DNA of 64,000 bases, taken from NCBI RefSeq assembly GCF_003352915.1, contig NZ_CP022314.1:3000931-3064930 (forward strand). Reading direction: 5' to 3'. Each line of letters starts with the position of its first letter. Position 1 is the first letter of the stretch. Shown here piece after piece: positions 36,101 through 45,365 of this stretch. The notes under the pieces are model-generated. The model saw nothing but the letters and a program-made list of their open reading frames with translations. It had not been told where the DNA came from and did no database searches. The position numbers and the translations under genes are program-made. The stretch is from Arthrobacter sp. PM3. Lineage in GTDB: Bacteria > Actinomycetota > Actinomycetes > Actinomycetales > Micrococcaceae.

Positions 36101-37267
36101 GTGACCTCGGTCAGCCTCGGAATGCCGTCAGCACCGCCCCCCGTACTTGCCCCCCGCCGGAAGACGCGCCAGATCAAGGTGGGCTCGGTGGGTGTCGGTT
36201 CCGATTCGCCCATCAGCGTCCAGTCCATGACCACGACGCCGACGACCGACATCAACGCCACGCTGCAGCAGATCGCGGAGCTCACCGCCTCCGGCTGTGA
36301 CATTGTGCGTGTTGCCTGCCCGTCCGCTGATGACGCCGAGGCGCTGCCGATCATCGCCAGGAAGTCCCAGATCCCGGTGATCGCTGACATCCACTTCCAG
36401 CCGAAGTACGTGTTCGCCGCGATTGAGGCCGGCTGCGCCGCCGTGCGCGTGAACCCGGGAAACATCCGCAAGTTCGACGACCAGGTCAAGGAAATCGCCC
36501 GGGCCGCGAAGGACCACGGCACCTCCATCCGGATCGGTGTCAACGCCGGATCGCTGGAACCCGGAATCCTGAAGAAGTACGGCAAGGCCACCCCGGAAGC
36601 CCTCGTCGAATCCGCCGTCTGGGAAGCCTCCCTGTTTGAAGAGCACGGCTTCCACGACTTCAAGATCTCCGTCAAGCACAACGACCCCGTCGTCATGGTC
36701 GCTGCCTACGAGATGCTGGCCGAAAAGGGCGACTGGCCGCTGCACCTCGGCGTCACCGAGGCCGGCCCGGCGTTCCAGGGCACCATCAAGTCCGCGACGG
36801 CCTTCGGTGCATTGCTCTCACGCGGCATCGGCGACACCATCCGGGTGTCCCTCTCCGCGCCGCCGGTCGAGGAAATCAAGGTCGGCAACCAGATCCTGCA
36901 GTCACTGAACCTGCGCCCCCGCAAGCTGGAAATCGTGTCCTGCCCGTCGTGCGGCCGCGCCCAGGTGGACGTCTACACCCTCGCCGAGCAGGTCACGGCG
37001 GGGCTGGAAGGCATGGAAATCCCGCTGCGCGTGGCCGTCATGGGCTGCGTCGTGAACGGCCCGGGGGAGGCCCGCGAAGCCGATCTCGGTGTCGCGTCGG
37101 GCAACGGCAAGGGCCAGATCTTCGTGAAGGGCGAAGTCATCAAGACTGTCCCCGAGGACCAGATTGTTGAGACACTGATCGAGGAAGCCATGCGTATCGC
37201 TGAAGAGATGGGGGACGCCGATGGCGAAGATGCTGTCAAGGGTAGCCCCGTGGTTAGCGTCTCGTAG
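36101..37267 (+). CDS. ispG: 4-hydroxy-3-methylbut-2-en-1-yl diphosphate synthase
   Basis: This 388-residue iron-sulfur enzyme of the MEP pathway starts at GTG 36101 (AGGGAG upstream). Family blocks: [41 protein letters not shown], and cluster ligands in [11 protein letters not shown] and [16 protein letters not shown]. It works after dxr in the pathway. Its 3' end overlaps the next gene by 47 nt. Confidence 0.96.
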   Translation: MTSVSLGMPSAPPPVLAPRRKTRQIKVGSVGVGSDSPISVQSMTTTPTTDINATLQQIAELTASGCDIVRVACPSADDAEALPIIARKSQIPVIADIHFQPKYVFAAIEAGCAAVRVNPGNIRKFDDQVKEIARAAKDHGTSIRIGVNAGSLEPGILKKYGKATPEALVESAVWEASLFEEHGFHDFKISVKHNDPVVMVAAYEMLAEKGDWPLHLGVTEAGPAFQGTIKSATAFGALLSRGIGDTIRVSLSAPPVEEIKVGNQILQSLNLRPRKLEIVSCPSCGRAQVDVYTLAEQVTAGLEGMEIPLRVAVMGCVVNGPGEAREADLGVASGNGKGQIFVKGEVIKTVPEDQIVETLIEEAMRIAEEMGDADGEDAVKGSPVVSVS

Positions 37268-38117
37268 GGACGGCGCCGCACCCGGCGTCGCCGTCCGCGT
37301 CCTGGGCGTGGCGGACACCGCCCAGCTGCTGTCACTGGCCCGCCAGGACGCCGTCGCCAACGTCTTCATCCTGTCGCATCTGGAGACCACCGGCACGGCG
37401 TCCCCCACGGCCGGGGGCGCCAGCATCTTTGGCGTTTTCGACGGCGGGACCCTCCTCGGTGCCTGCTGGGCCGGCGCCAACCTGGTGCCGGTGCAGCTGG
37501 ACCCCGAGTTCGCCAGCCTCGTCGCCATGGCCGCGCACCGCTCCGGCCGGCGATACGCCTCGATCTTTGGCCCCGCGGAGACTGTGCTCGCCCTTTACGC
37601 GGCCCTGGAGCACCTGGGCCAGTCCGCCCACGAAGTCCGCGACGACCAGCCACTGCTGACCATCACGGGACCACCTGCCGTCCGGCCCGACCCCGCCGTC
37701 GGGTTCGGCCAGTTGGCCGACTTCGACAAGATCCTGCCGGCGTGCGCCGCGATGTTTGAAGAGGAAGTCGGCTACTCCCCGTACCTTGGCGGGAGGGAAT
37801 ACTACAGCCGCCGCGTCAAGAGCCTCATCCGGCAGGGCCATTCGCTCGTGCACCTGAACGCCGAAGGCACCGTGGTGTTCAAGGCCGAACTGGGCGCCGT
37901 CACCCCGGACGTCACGCAGGTTCAGGGTGTCTGGATGAATCCGCAGTTCCGCGGCCTGGGCCTGAGCGCCGGCTACATGGCCGCCGTCGTCGTCCTCGCC
38001 CAGACACTGGCGCCGGTCACCAGCCTCTACGTCAATGACTTCAACACCAAGGCCCGCGCCACCTACAGCCGCGTGGGCTTCCACCAGGCGGGCACGTTCG
38101 CTACCGTGCTCTTCTAA
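37221..38117 (+). CDS. GNAT family acetyltransferase with DUF4081
   Basis: This 298-residue protein has an N-terminal DUF4081-like region ([35 protein letters not shown]) and a C-terminal GNAT domain ([44 protein letters not shown]). ATG 37221 has GGGGGA upstream but starts inside ispG; ATG 37230 is an alternative. It regularly follows ispG in actinobacteria. Its substrate is unknown. Confidence 0.9.
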   Translation: MAKMLSRVAPWLASRRDGAAPGVAVRVLGVADTAQLLSLARQDAVANVFILSHLETTGTASPTAGGASIFGVFDGGTLLGACWAGANLVPVQLDPEFASLVAMAAHRSGRRYASIFGPAETVLALYAALEHLGQSAHEVRDDQPLLTITGPPAVRPDPAVGFGQLADFDKILPACAAMFEEEVGYSPYLGGREYYSRRVKSLIRQGHSLVHLNAEGTVVFKAELGAVTPDVTQVQGVWMNPQFRGLGLSAGYMAAVVVLAQTLAPVTSLYVNDFNTKARATYSRVGFHQAGTFATVLF

Positions 38118-38210
38118 CCGGCAGCTGCCCGAAATATCCGGATGCATACTCTTGATTCCGGGAGCTGCGTCACATAGGTTCTACCTAGCCGTGTCGCACA
38201 GGCGCACACA

Positions 38211-38254
38211 CCGCAGTAAATAACTCCGCAGTAAATAACTCCGCAGTAAATACC
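38211..38254. repeat. Three tandem 15-bp repeats
   Basis: CCGCAGTAAATAACT is repeated twice exactly and a third time nearly completely (CCGCAGTAAATACC), in the gap between the GNAT gene and proS. Confidence 0.85.
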
Positions 38255-38346
38255 CGCAAGGATTACCAGGGTATGGATTCCGGAGGCGGCTTTGCCTGAA
38301 GGCGACACCAAGTAGCTCACAGTCCGAGATCTGGGGGTGCTGGGGC

Positions 38347-38424
38347 CACGGAGCCACGCCATGACGGGATGACCAGCTGGAAACGGCCAGGGGCTTCCAT
38401 CAGTCATGGCGTGGCTCTTCCGTG
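38347..38424. other. Long imperfect hairpin upstream of proS
   Basis: GAGCCACGCCATGAC (38351-38365) pairs perfectly with GTCATGGCGTGGCTC (38403-38417), and pairing extends outward (CACGGA/TCCGTG) and inward. The loop has its own small stem (CTGG/CCAG). No T-box or known riboswitch motif was recognised. This 38118-38550 gap otherwise holds the 15-bp repeats and a possible proS -10, TAGTAT at 38482-38487. Confidence 0.6.
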
Positions 38425-38550
38425 TCACAGGGGCCGGGCTGCAGGGCGACGCGGCAAACGCATGCTGCCCGGACGGTAGATTAGTATCTAGATGCTTTTG
38501 ACGGTTTCCCGGCTTTGCCCGCACTTCCCCCAGAAACGGATACCCCACCT

Positions 38551-40362
38551 GTGGTCCTTCGACTCTCCCAGCTGTTCCTGCGCACCCTGCGCGAAGATCC
38601 CGCCGACGCCGAGGTGGCCAGCCACCGGCTCCTGGTCCGCGCCGGCTACATCCGCCGCGCAGCCCCGGGCATCTACACCTGGCTGCCGCTGGGGCTGAGC
38701 GTGCTGCGCAAGGTGGAGCAGGTCATCCGCGAGGAGATGGCGGCCATCGGGGCGCAGGAAGTCCACTTCCCGGCGCTGCTGCCCAAGGAGCCCTACGAGG
38801 CCACCAACCGCTGGACCGAGTACGGCGAGGGCATCTTCCGGCTCAAGGACCGCAAAGGCAACGACTACCTGCTGGCCCCGACGCACGAGGAAATGTTCAC
38901 CCTGCTGGTCAAGGACCTGTACTCCTCGTACAAGGACCTGCCGCTGAGCATCTACCAGATCCAGAACAAGTACCGCGATGAGGCACGCCCCCGGGCCGGC
39001 CTGCTGCGCGGCCGCGAATTCATCATGAAGGACTCGTACTCCTTCGACGTCGACGATGCCGGCCTGGACGCCAGCTACGCGGCGCACCGCAGCGCCTACC
39101 TGAAGATCTTCGAGCGCCTCGGCCTGGAAGTGGTTCCCGTCACCGCCACCGCCGGCGCCATGGGCGGATCCAAGAGCGAGGAATTCCTGCACCCGACCGA
39201 GATCGGCGAGGACACGTTCGTGCGCTCCGCCGGCGGCTACGCGGCCAACGTCGAGGCCGTCACCACCGTGGTCCCCGCGGAGATCGACTTCAGCAACGCG
39301 CCGGCCGCCGACGTCCGGGACACCCCGGACACGCCCACCATCGAAACGCTCGTGGACGCCGCCAACGTGCTGGTTCCGCGCAGCGAGGCCGACGGCGGCG
39401 CCTGGACCGCCGCCGACACCCTCAAGAACGTCGTGCTCGCCGTGACCCTGCCCACCGGCGAACGCCAGATCGTGGTCATCGGCGTGCCCGGGGACCGGGG
39501 CGTGGACCTCAAGCGCGTCGAAGCCAACATCGGCGCGTTCCTGCCGATCGCAGGCGAGATCACCCTGGAAGCCGCCAACGAGGACGACCTGAAGAAGCAG
39601 CCGCTAATCGTCAAGGGCTACCTAGGCCCCGGGCTGTCCCTCGACGCGCCCCTGCTGGGCCTCGAAGGCGCCGCCAAACTGCTCTACCTGGTGGATCCCC
39701 GCGTCGTCCGCGGCACGGCCTGGGTCACCGGCGCCAACGAGGCCGGCAAGCACGTCTTCGGCCTCGTCGCGGGCCGCGACTTCGGCTGGGACGGGGTCAT
39801 CGAGTGCACCGAGGTGCGCGCCGGCGACGAAGCCCCTGACGGCTCCGGGCCGCTGGAAACTGCCCGCGGCATCGAAATGGGCCACATCTTCCAGCTTGGC
39901 CGCAAGTACGCCGAAGCCCTGGACCTGAAAGTCCTGGACCAGAACGGCAAGCAGGTCGTGGTGACCATGGGCTCCTACGGCGTCGGCGTGACGCGTGCCG
40001 TGGCCGCCCTCGCCGAGTCCAACCATGACGAGAAAGGCCTCGTCTGGCCGCGCGCCGTCGCCCCGGCCGACGTCCACGTCGTCGCCGTGGGCCGCGGCGA
40101 GGAAATCTTCGCCGCCGCGGAGAAGCTGGCGCTGGAACTCGAAGCCGCAGGCCTGGACGTCATCTACGACGACCGCCCCAAGGTTTCCCCGGGCGTGAAG
40201 TTCGGCGACGCCGAACTCGTCGGCGTGCCGACGATCCTCGCCGTCGGCCGCGGGCTCGTGGACGGCGTCGTGGAGATCAAGGACCGCCGCAGCGGTGCCG
40301 CCGAGAACGTCGCCGTGGACAAGGCTGTTGACTACGTGGTCAACGCCGTCCGCAACGGCTGA
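38551..40362 (+). CDS. proS: Prolyl-tRNA synthetase
   Basis: This 603-residue class II synthetase charges tRNA-Pro. It has [20 protein letters not shown], motif 2 ([21 protein letters not shown]), an inserted editing (YbaK-like) domain about 230-400 and a C-terminal anticodon domain ([41 protein letters not shown]). This is the bacterial-type enzyme. GTG 38551 gives the usual MVLRLSQLF start; a TTG 12 codons earlier is also in frame. Confidence 0.96.
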   Translation: MVLRLSQLFLRTLREDPADAEVASHRLLVRAGYIRRAAPGIYTWLPLGLSVLRKVEQVIREEMAAIGAQEVHFPALLPKEPYEATNRWTEYGEGIFRLKDRKGNDYLLAPTHEEMFTLLVKDLYSSYKDLPLSIYQIQNKYRDEARPRAGLLRGREFIMKDSYSFDVDDAGLDASYAAHRSAYLKIFERLGLEVVPVTATAGAMGGSKSEEFLHPTEIGEDTFVRSAGGYAANVEAVTTVVPAEIDFSNAPAADVRDTPDTPTIETLVDAANVLVPRSEADGGAWTAADTLKNVVLAVTLPTGERQIVVIGVPGDRGVDLKRVEANIGAFLPIAGEITLEAANEDDLKKQPLIVKGYLGPGLSLDAPLLGLEGAAKLLYLVDPRVVRGTAWVTGANEAGKHVFGLVAGRDFGWDGVIECTEVRAGDEAPDGSGPLETARGIEMGHIFQLGRKYAEALDLKVLDQNGKQVVVTMGSYGVGVTRAVAALAESNHDEKGLVWPRAVAPADVHVVAVGRGEEIFAAAEKLALELEAAGLDVIYDDRPKVSPGVKFGDAELVGVPTILAVGRGLVDGVVEIKDRRSGAAENVAVDKAVDYVVNAVRNG

Positions 40363-40399
40363 TCCCACAGTGCCAAGCCTTCCTGAGCGATTCTAAGTA

Positions 40400-41194
40400 G
40401 TGGTCTCCGGTCTCGAGTCGGTCCAGCTCGGCACTGTCGTCCTGATCATCGTCGCCGGCCTCGCCGCGGGCTGGGTCGACGCGGTAGTGGGTGGCGGCGG
40501 ACTCATCCAGCTGCCGGCCATGCTCCTGGTGCCAGGCATCAGCCCGGTCCAGGCGCTGGCCACCAACAAGATGGGCTCCATCTTCGGCACCACCACCAGT
40601 GCCGCCACGTATTACCGCCGTGTGCGGCCCGATCTGCGCACCGCCCTGCCGATGGCGGCGATCGCGATGGCGGGCAGCTTCGGCGGCGCGGTGCTGGCCG
40701 CCAACCTGCCGGCCAGCGTGTTCAAGCCGATCATCGTGGCGGCCCTGGTCGCTGTCGCGCTGTTCACCGCCTTCCGCCCCAACATCGGTGAGCTGACCAG
40801 GCTGCGCCACTCGGGGCACCGGCACTACGTGGTGGCGTGCCTGATCGGCGGGGCGATCGGCTTCTACGACGGCCTGATCGGCCCCGGAACCGGCTCGTTC
40901 CTGATCATCGCCCTGGTCTCGGCCATGGGGTACGCCTTCCTGGAAGCCAGTGCCAAAGCCAAGATCGTGAACATGGCCACCAACGCCGGCGCCCTGCTGT
41001 TCTTCGTGCCGCACGGCGCCGTCCTCTGGGGTCTCGGACTACTGCTGGGCGCGGCGAACATGGCAGGCGGCTACCTCGGCGCACGGACGGCGGTCAGCCA
41101 AGGCAGCCGGTTCATCCGTATCGTGTTCCTCGTGGTGGTGGCCGCCCTGATCATCAAGCTCGGCTCCGACGTATGGCAGGACAACTTCGCCTAG
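40400..41194 (+). CDS. TSUP family (TauE/SafE) membrane transporter
   Basis: This 264-residue membrane protein has about eight helices and the TauE/SafE signature blocks GLAAGWVDAVVGGGGLIQLPAML, ATNKMGSIFGTTTSA and FYDGLIGPGTGSFLI. The family exports sulfite, sulfoacetate or related anions. It starts at GTG 40400, 37 bp after proS. No sulfur-metabolism neighbour is present, so the substrate is open. Confidence 0.9.
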   Translation: MVSGLESVQLGTVVLIIVAGLAAGWVDAVVGGGGLIQLPAMLLVPGISPVQALATNKMGSIFGTTTSAATYYRRVRPDLRTALPMAAIAMAGSFGGAVLAANLPASVFKPIIVAALVAVALFTAFRPNIGELTRLRHSGHRHYVVACLIGGAIGFYDGLIGPGTGSFLIIALVSAMGYAFLEASAKAKIVNMATNAGALLFFVPHGAVLWGLGLLLGAANMAGGYLGARTAVSQGSRFIRIVFLVVVAALIIKLGSDVWQDNFA

Positions 41195-41223
41195 GGGGAC
41201 TCCCGGTCCGTTGCCCCCGGGCG

Positions 41224-41229
41224 TAGCAT
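41224..41229 (+). promoter_or_regulatory. Leaderless -10 box of the decarboxylase gene
   Basis: TAGCAT ends 6 nt before the ATG at 41236; no ribosome site is present. Confidence 0.5.
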
Positions 41230-41235
41230 GCAGCT

Positions 41236-42642
41236 ATGTCAGCAGGCGAGGAACGCTACAGGGATGCCCTGGACGCCGCGGCCGGGCACGCCCGCCAGTG
41301 GCTCGAGAGCCAGGGAACACGCCGGATCGGGCCCTCCGCCACGGCATCCGGGCTCGCGGCTGACTTCGGCGGCCCGTTGCCCCGGGAAGGCATGCCGGCC
41401 GCGGACGTGGTGGACTACCTCGCGGCCAAGGCCGAACCCGGGCTGATGGCCATGCCGTCAGGCCGCTTTTTCGGCTGGGTGATCGGCGGCACCCTGCCGG
41501 CCGCGCTGGCGGCAGACTGGCTCGTCAGCGCCTGGGACCAGAACGCGGGGCTGCGCTTCGCCACCCCCGCGACCGCCGCCATCGAGGAAGCCGCCGGGCA
41601 ATGGATCCTGGAGCTGCTGGGCCTTCCGGAAGGGTCCGGCGTCGGCTTCGCCACCGGAGCCACCATGGCCAACTTCACCGGACTCGCCGCCGCCCGCTGG
41701 CGGCTCATGGCCGACGCCGGCTGGGACCTCGACGGCGACGGGCTGGCCGGCGCCCCCCGGATCCGCTGCTTCGTCGGGCAGGAACGCCACGACACCATCG
41801 ACCTTGGCCTGCGCTACCTGGGGCTCGGGCGTCCCGCCGTCGTGCCCTCCGACCGCCAGGGACGCATCATCCCGGCCGAGCTGGACTGTGCCCTGGACCT
41901 GGCGCTGAGCGCGGCTGGGGGCCCCGTGCCGGCCCTGGTCTGCCTGCAGGCCGGCAACCTGCATTCGGGCGCCTTCGATCCCTTTGCCGAGGCGATCGCC
42001 GTCGCGAAAGCTCACGGCGCCTGGGTCCACGTGGACGGGGCGTTCGGCCTCTGGGCGGCTGCCGTGCCGGAACTGTCCGCCCTGACCGCCGGCCTCCGGC
42101 TCGCCGACTCCTGGGGGACGGATGCGCACAAGACCCTCAACGTCCCGTACGACTGCGGGATCGCGGTGGTGCGTGACGCCGCGGCACTGCGGTCGGCGAT
42201 GGGGCTGCACACGAGCTACCTGATCCAGGCCGGGGACGGTGCCGGCGACCCGTTCGAAACCGTTCCGGAACTGTCCCGCCGGGCCCGCGGCGTCCCGGTG
42301 TGGGCAGCGCTGAAGTCGCTGGGCCGTGACGGCGTCGCCCACCAGGTCCGCACCCTCGTGCGGCGGGCCGCGCAGTTGGCCGAACAGCTCGCCGCCCTGG
42401 AGGGCGTCGAGGTGCTCAACGACGTCGACTACACCCAGGTCTCCCTGGCCTTCGGCGACGACGCCGTGACGCGGGCCGTGACCGAGCGGATCATCAGTGA
42501 CGGCCGGGTCTGGATGTCCGGCTCGCGCTGGCGGGACCGCGACATCCTGCGGATTTCGGTCAGCAACTGGAGCACGGACGACGCCGACGTCAGAGTCGCC
42601 GTCGACGCCGTCCGCGAGGCGCTGGCGGCGGTGCTGGGCTGA
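41236..42642 (+). CDS. PLP-dependent group II decarboxylase
   Basis: This 468-residue enzyme belongs to the aromatic/glutamate decarboxylase-like PLP family. It shows the cofactor-stacking H185 (QERHDTI), D267 (HVDGAFGLW) and the Schiff-base lysine K299 (SWGTDAHKTLNVPYDCG). The family decarboxylates amino acids such as aromatic residues, glutamate, aspartate or 2,4-diaminobutyrate; the substrate cannot be told. It is convergent with the formate dehydrogenase genes. Confidence 0.9.
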   Translation: MSAGEERYRDALDAAAGHARQWLESQGTRRIGPSATASGLAADFGGPLPREGMPAADVVDYLAAKAEPGLMAMPSGRFFGWVIGGTLPAALAADWLVSAWDQNAGLRFATPATAAIEEAAGQWILELLGLPEGSGVGFATGATMANFTGLAAARWRLMADAGWDLDGDGLAGAPRIRCFVGQERHDTIDLGLRYLGLGRPAVVPSDRQGRIIPAELDCALDLALSAAGGPVPALVCLQAGNLHSGAFDPFAEAIAVAKAHGAWVHVDGAFGLWAAAVPELSALTAGLRLADSWGTDAHKTLNVPYDCGIAVVRDAAALRSAMGLHTSYLIQAGDGAGDPFETVPELSRRARGVPVWAALKSLGRDGVAHQVRTLVRRAAQLAEQLAALEGVEVLNDVDYTQVSLAFGDDAVTRAVTERIISDGRVWMSGSRWRDRDILRISVSNWSTDDADVRVAVDAVREALAAVLG

Positions 42643-42686
42643 CCGGGTGCGTTGGCCGGGCCGGGCTGAGCGGGTGGCGGGTGCGG

Positions 42687-45365
42687 TCAGCCGCCGGACA
42701 GCCGGACGGCGGTCAGCTTGTATTCGGGGCACCCCGTGACCTCGTCCTCCACGGCAGAGGTGAGGCTGTTAACCGCGGCGCCCGGGAAGTGGAAGCCCGC
42801 GAACACCTGGCCCGGTTCCACCTCGTCCGTGATCCTGGCCCGCAAAACCGCCGTCCCGTGCCGGCTGCCCAGCCGGACCGGATCGCCGTCGCGCAGTCCA
42901 AGCGCCGCGGCGTCCCCGGGGCCGACGTCGAGGCTCTCCGCGGCAAGCAGGGCCAGGTTGTCCGTGCGGCGGGTCATACTGCCGGAGTTGTAGTGCGCGC
43001 CCCGGCGCCCGGTGATGAGCAGGTAAGGGAACGCCTCGTCGCATTGCTCGCCCGGCGGCAGGTACGGCCGGGCAGCCAGGTGCGCCAGGCCGTCCGGCGT
43101 GGCAAAGCGGTCCTGATAGAGCCTGGGCGTTCCCGGGGACCCGGCGGACGCGCACGGCCAATGCAGCGCCCCCTCCCGGTCCAGGCGGGAGTGCGAAATG
43201 CCGCCGAACAGGGGCGCCACGGCGGCGCATTCCGCCATGGCCTCCGCCGGCGTGGCGCAGCCGAGGTCCGCCCCCATGCGGGCCGCGACGGCGTGCAGCA
43301 CCGCGAAGTCCGTCCGGGCGCCGGCCGGGGGTGCCACGGCCGCCCGGACCCGCTGGAAGCGCCTGTCGAAATTGACGAACGTGCCGTCCTTCTCCAGCCA
43401 GGCGGCGACGGGGAAGACGACGTCGGCGGCGGCGGCCGTGGGGGAGAGGAAGAGGTCGTTGCAGATTACCAGCGGGCAGGCCGCCAGGGCCGCCCGGACC
43501 GAGGTGCTGTCAGGATCCGTGGCGAGCACGTCCTCCCCGATGACCCACAGGGCCTTCAGTGCCCCGGCCCGCGCAGCGGCGAACATCTGCGGGATCCGAA
43601 GCCCGGGCCGCTGCGGCACCTCGGACCGCCACGCGGCGGAGCACCGGACCCGTGCTGCCGGGTCCGGGACCTTCTGGTAGCCGGGCAGCAGATCGGGCAG
43701 GGCACCCATGTCCGAGGCACCCTGGACGTTGTTCTGGCCGCGCAGCGGATTCACCCCGCCGCCGCCACCGGGTCCCACGGCGCCGCGCAGGAGTGCCAGG
43801 TTGGACAGTGTCCGGACACCGTCCGTGCCGTGCAAATGTTCGGTCACCCCGAGCCCGTAGAAGATGGCCGGAGCCAGCGACTGCCCGTACAGCATGGCCG
43901 CGCGCACCAGATCCTCCGCCGGGACGCCGGAGATGCCAGCCACACGATCCGGCGGGTAGTCGCCGAGCAACCCCAGCAGCTCGTCGTAGCCGCTGGTGTG
44001 GGCATCGAGGAAGGCGGTGTCCGCAAGGCCCTCGCGGACCAGGACGTGCGCGAGGCCGTTGAACACGGCCACATTGGTTCCCGGCCGGGGCCGCAGGTGG
44101 ATGTCGGCGTGCCGGGCCAGGACGGTACGCCGGGGATCCACCACCACCAGCCGCGCACCATCCATGACCCGCTGGAAGATCCGGGAACCGACCACGGGGT
44201 GCGCGTCCGTGGGATTCGCGCCGACGAGCAGGATCGCGTCGCACCGGTCGAGGTCATCGAACGGGTTCGTCCCACCGCCCAGGCCGAACGTGGCGGCCAG
44301 GCCCGCCGCGGACGGGGCATGGCAGAGCCGGGCGCAGTTGTCCACGTTGTTGGTCCCCATGACGGCCCTGGCGAACTTCTGGGCCAGGTAGTTCTCCTCA
44401 TTCGTGGCCCGGGCCGAGGAAATGAGGGCGAACCCGTCGGGGTCGCTGGCCCGGATCCCGGCCAGTGTGCCGGCCACGTAGCCTGCTGCCTCATCCCAGG
44501 TCGCCGGGGCCAGCGCGCCGTTCCTGCGGATCAGCGGGGTGGTCAGCCGCTCCGCTGAACCGACGAACCCGTGGGCGAACCGTCCTTTGACACACGCATG
44601 GCCGCGATTCACCGAACCCTCATCCCCACCGACCCCACCGACGGGCCGGACGGTCATAATTTCGTTGTCGCGGGTGGCGACCTCCAGGCTGCAGCCGACG
44701 CCGCAATAGCCGCACGTGGTCCGGGTCCGCCGTTCGATCGGGAGCAGGTTCAGCAGCCCGGGCTCGGACAGTGCGCCGGTGGGGCACGTGTCCACGCACG
44801 CCCCGCAGGAGACGCAATCGGACTCCGCCCACGGGCCGCCTGTTCCCGGCGCCACCACGGTGTCCGCACCCCGTCCCACGAGCGTCAGGGCGAACGTGCC
44901 CTGGACCTCGGCGCAAGCCCGGACGCACCGCCCGCAGGCAATGCAGAGATCGCGGTCCAGCTTGACGTACGGGTGGGAGTGGTCGACGCCGCGTTCCGGC
45001 GGCACCACCGGGCCGGATAGGGCCGTCACCCCGTAGTCCGCGCATTGCCGGGCCAGTTCGCTGCGGTCGGCAGGGACATCCAGGGCCCTGGGCGGCAGCC
45101 CCGCGACGATGGCCTGCAACGCATCCCGCCGGAGCGCCCGGGAGGCCTCTACTCCGACGTGCAGGCCGTCCTCGGCCGGCGTGCTGCAGGCGGCGGCCGG
45201 CCCCCGGCCGGCGACGTCCACCAGGCACGTCCGGCACGAGGCCGCCGTCGTGAGCCGGTCGTCGTGGCACAACGCCGGCACGGCCACGCCCGCCGCCCGC
45301 ACCGCGTCGAGCAGCGACGCTCCGGCCGGGACGTCAACTTCTTGGCCGTCCACCAGGAGTTTCAC
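42687..45365 (-). CDS. fdhA: Formate dehydrogenase alpha subunit, ferredoxin-domain fusion
   Basis: This 892-residue molybdo-enzyme oxidises formate to CO2. From the N-terminus: a NuoG/HoxU-like [2Fe-2S] domain (C33, C44, C47, C60), two [4Fe-4S] modules (C141/144/147/151 and C184/187/190/194), a Mo-domain [4Fe-4S] (C218, C221, C225, C258) and the bis-MGD domain. The Mo ligand is Cys (C348, in RLCHAPS, followed by H349), not selenocysteine. The start is GTG 45365, giving a GTGA overlap with fdhB. The C-terminus has the usual YNSGSMTRR dinucleotide-binding block. Confidence 0.94.
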   Translation of the reverse strand: MKLLVDGQEVDVPAGASLLDAVRAAGVAVPALCHDDRLTTAASCRTCLVDVAGRGPAAACSTPAEDGLHVGVEASRALRRDALQAIVAGLPPRALDVPADRSELARQCADYGVTALSGPVVPPERGVDHSHPYVKLDRDLCIACGRCVRACAEVQGTFALTLVGRGADTVVAPGTGGPWAESDCVSCGACVDTCPTGALSEPGLLNLLPIERRTRTTCGYCGVGCSLEVATRDNEIMTVRPVGGVGGDEGSVNRGHACVKGRFAHGFVGSAERLTTPLIRRNGALAPATWDEAAGYVAGTLAGIRASDPDGFALISSARATNEENYLAQKFARAVMGTNNVDNCARLCHAPSAAGLAATFGLGGGTNPFDDLDRCDAILLVGANPTDAHPVVGSRIFQRVMDGARLVVVDPRRTVLARHADIHLRPRPGTNVAVFNGLAHVLVREGLADTAFLDAHTSGYDELLGLLGDYPPDRVAGISGVPAEDLVRAAMLYGQSLAPAIFYGLGVTEHLHGTDGVRTLSNLALLRGAVGPGGGGGVNPLRGQNNVQGASDMGALPDLLPGYQKVPDPAARVRCSAAWRSEVPQRPGLRIPQMFAAARAGALKALWVIGEDVLATDPDSTSVRAALAACPLVICNDLFLSPTAAAADVVFPVAAWLEKDGTFVNFDRRFQRVRAAVAPPAGARTDFAVLHAVAARMGADLGCATPAEAMAECAAVAPLFGGISHSRLDREGALHWPCASAGSPGTPRLYQDRFATPDGLAHLAARPYLPPGEQCDEAFPYLLITGRRGAHYNSGSMTRRTDNLALLAAESLDVGPGDAAALGLRDGDPVRLGSRHGTAVLRARITDEVEPGQVFAGFHFPGAAVNSLTSAVEDEVTGCPEYKLTAVRLSGG

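Noticed and set aside
38118..38550. T-box or other known riboswitch before proS
   Set aside because: No T-box sequence or specifier loop pattern, and no thiamine or cobalamin box, could be recognised; only repeats and a hairpin are supported.
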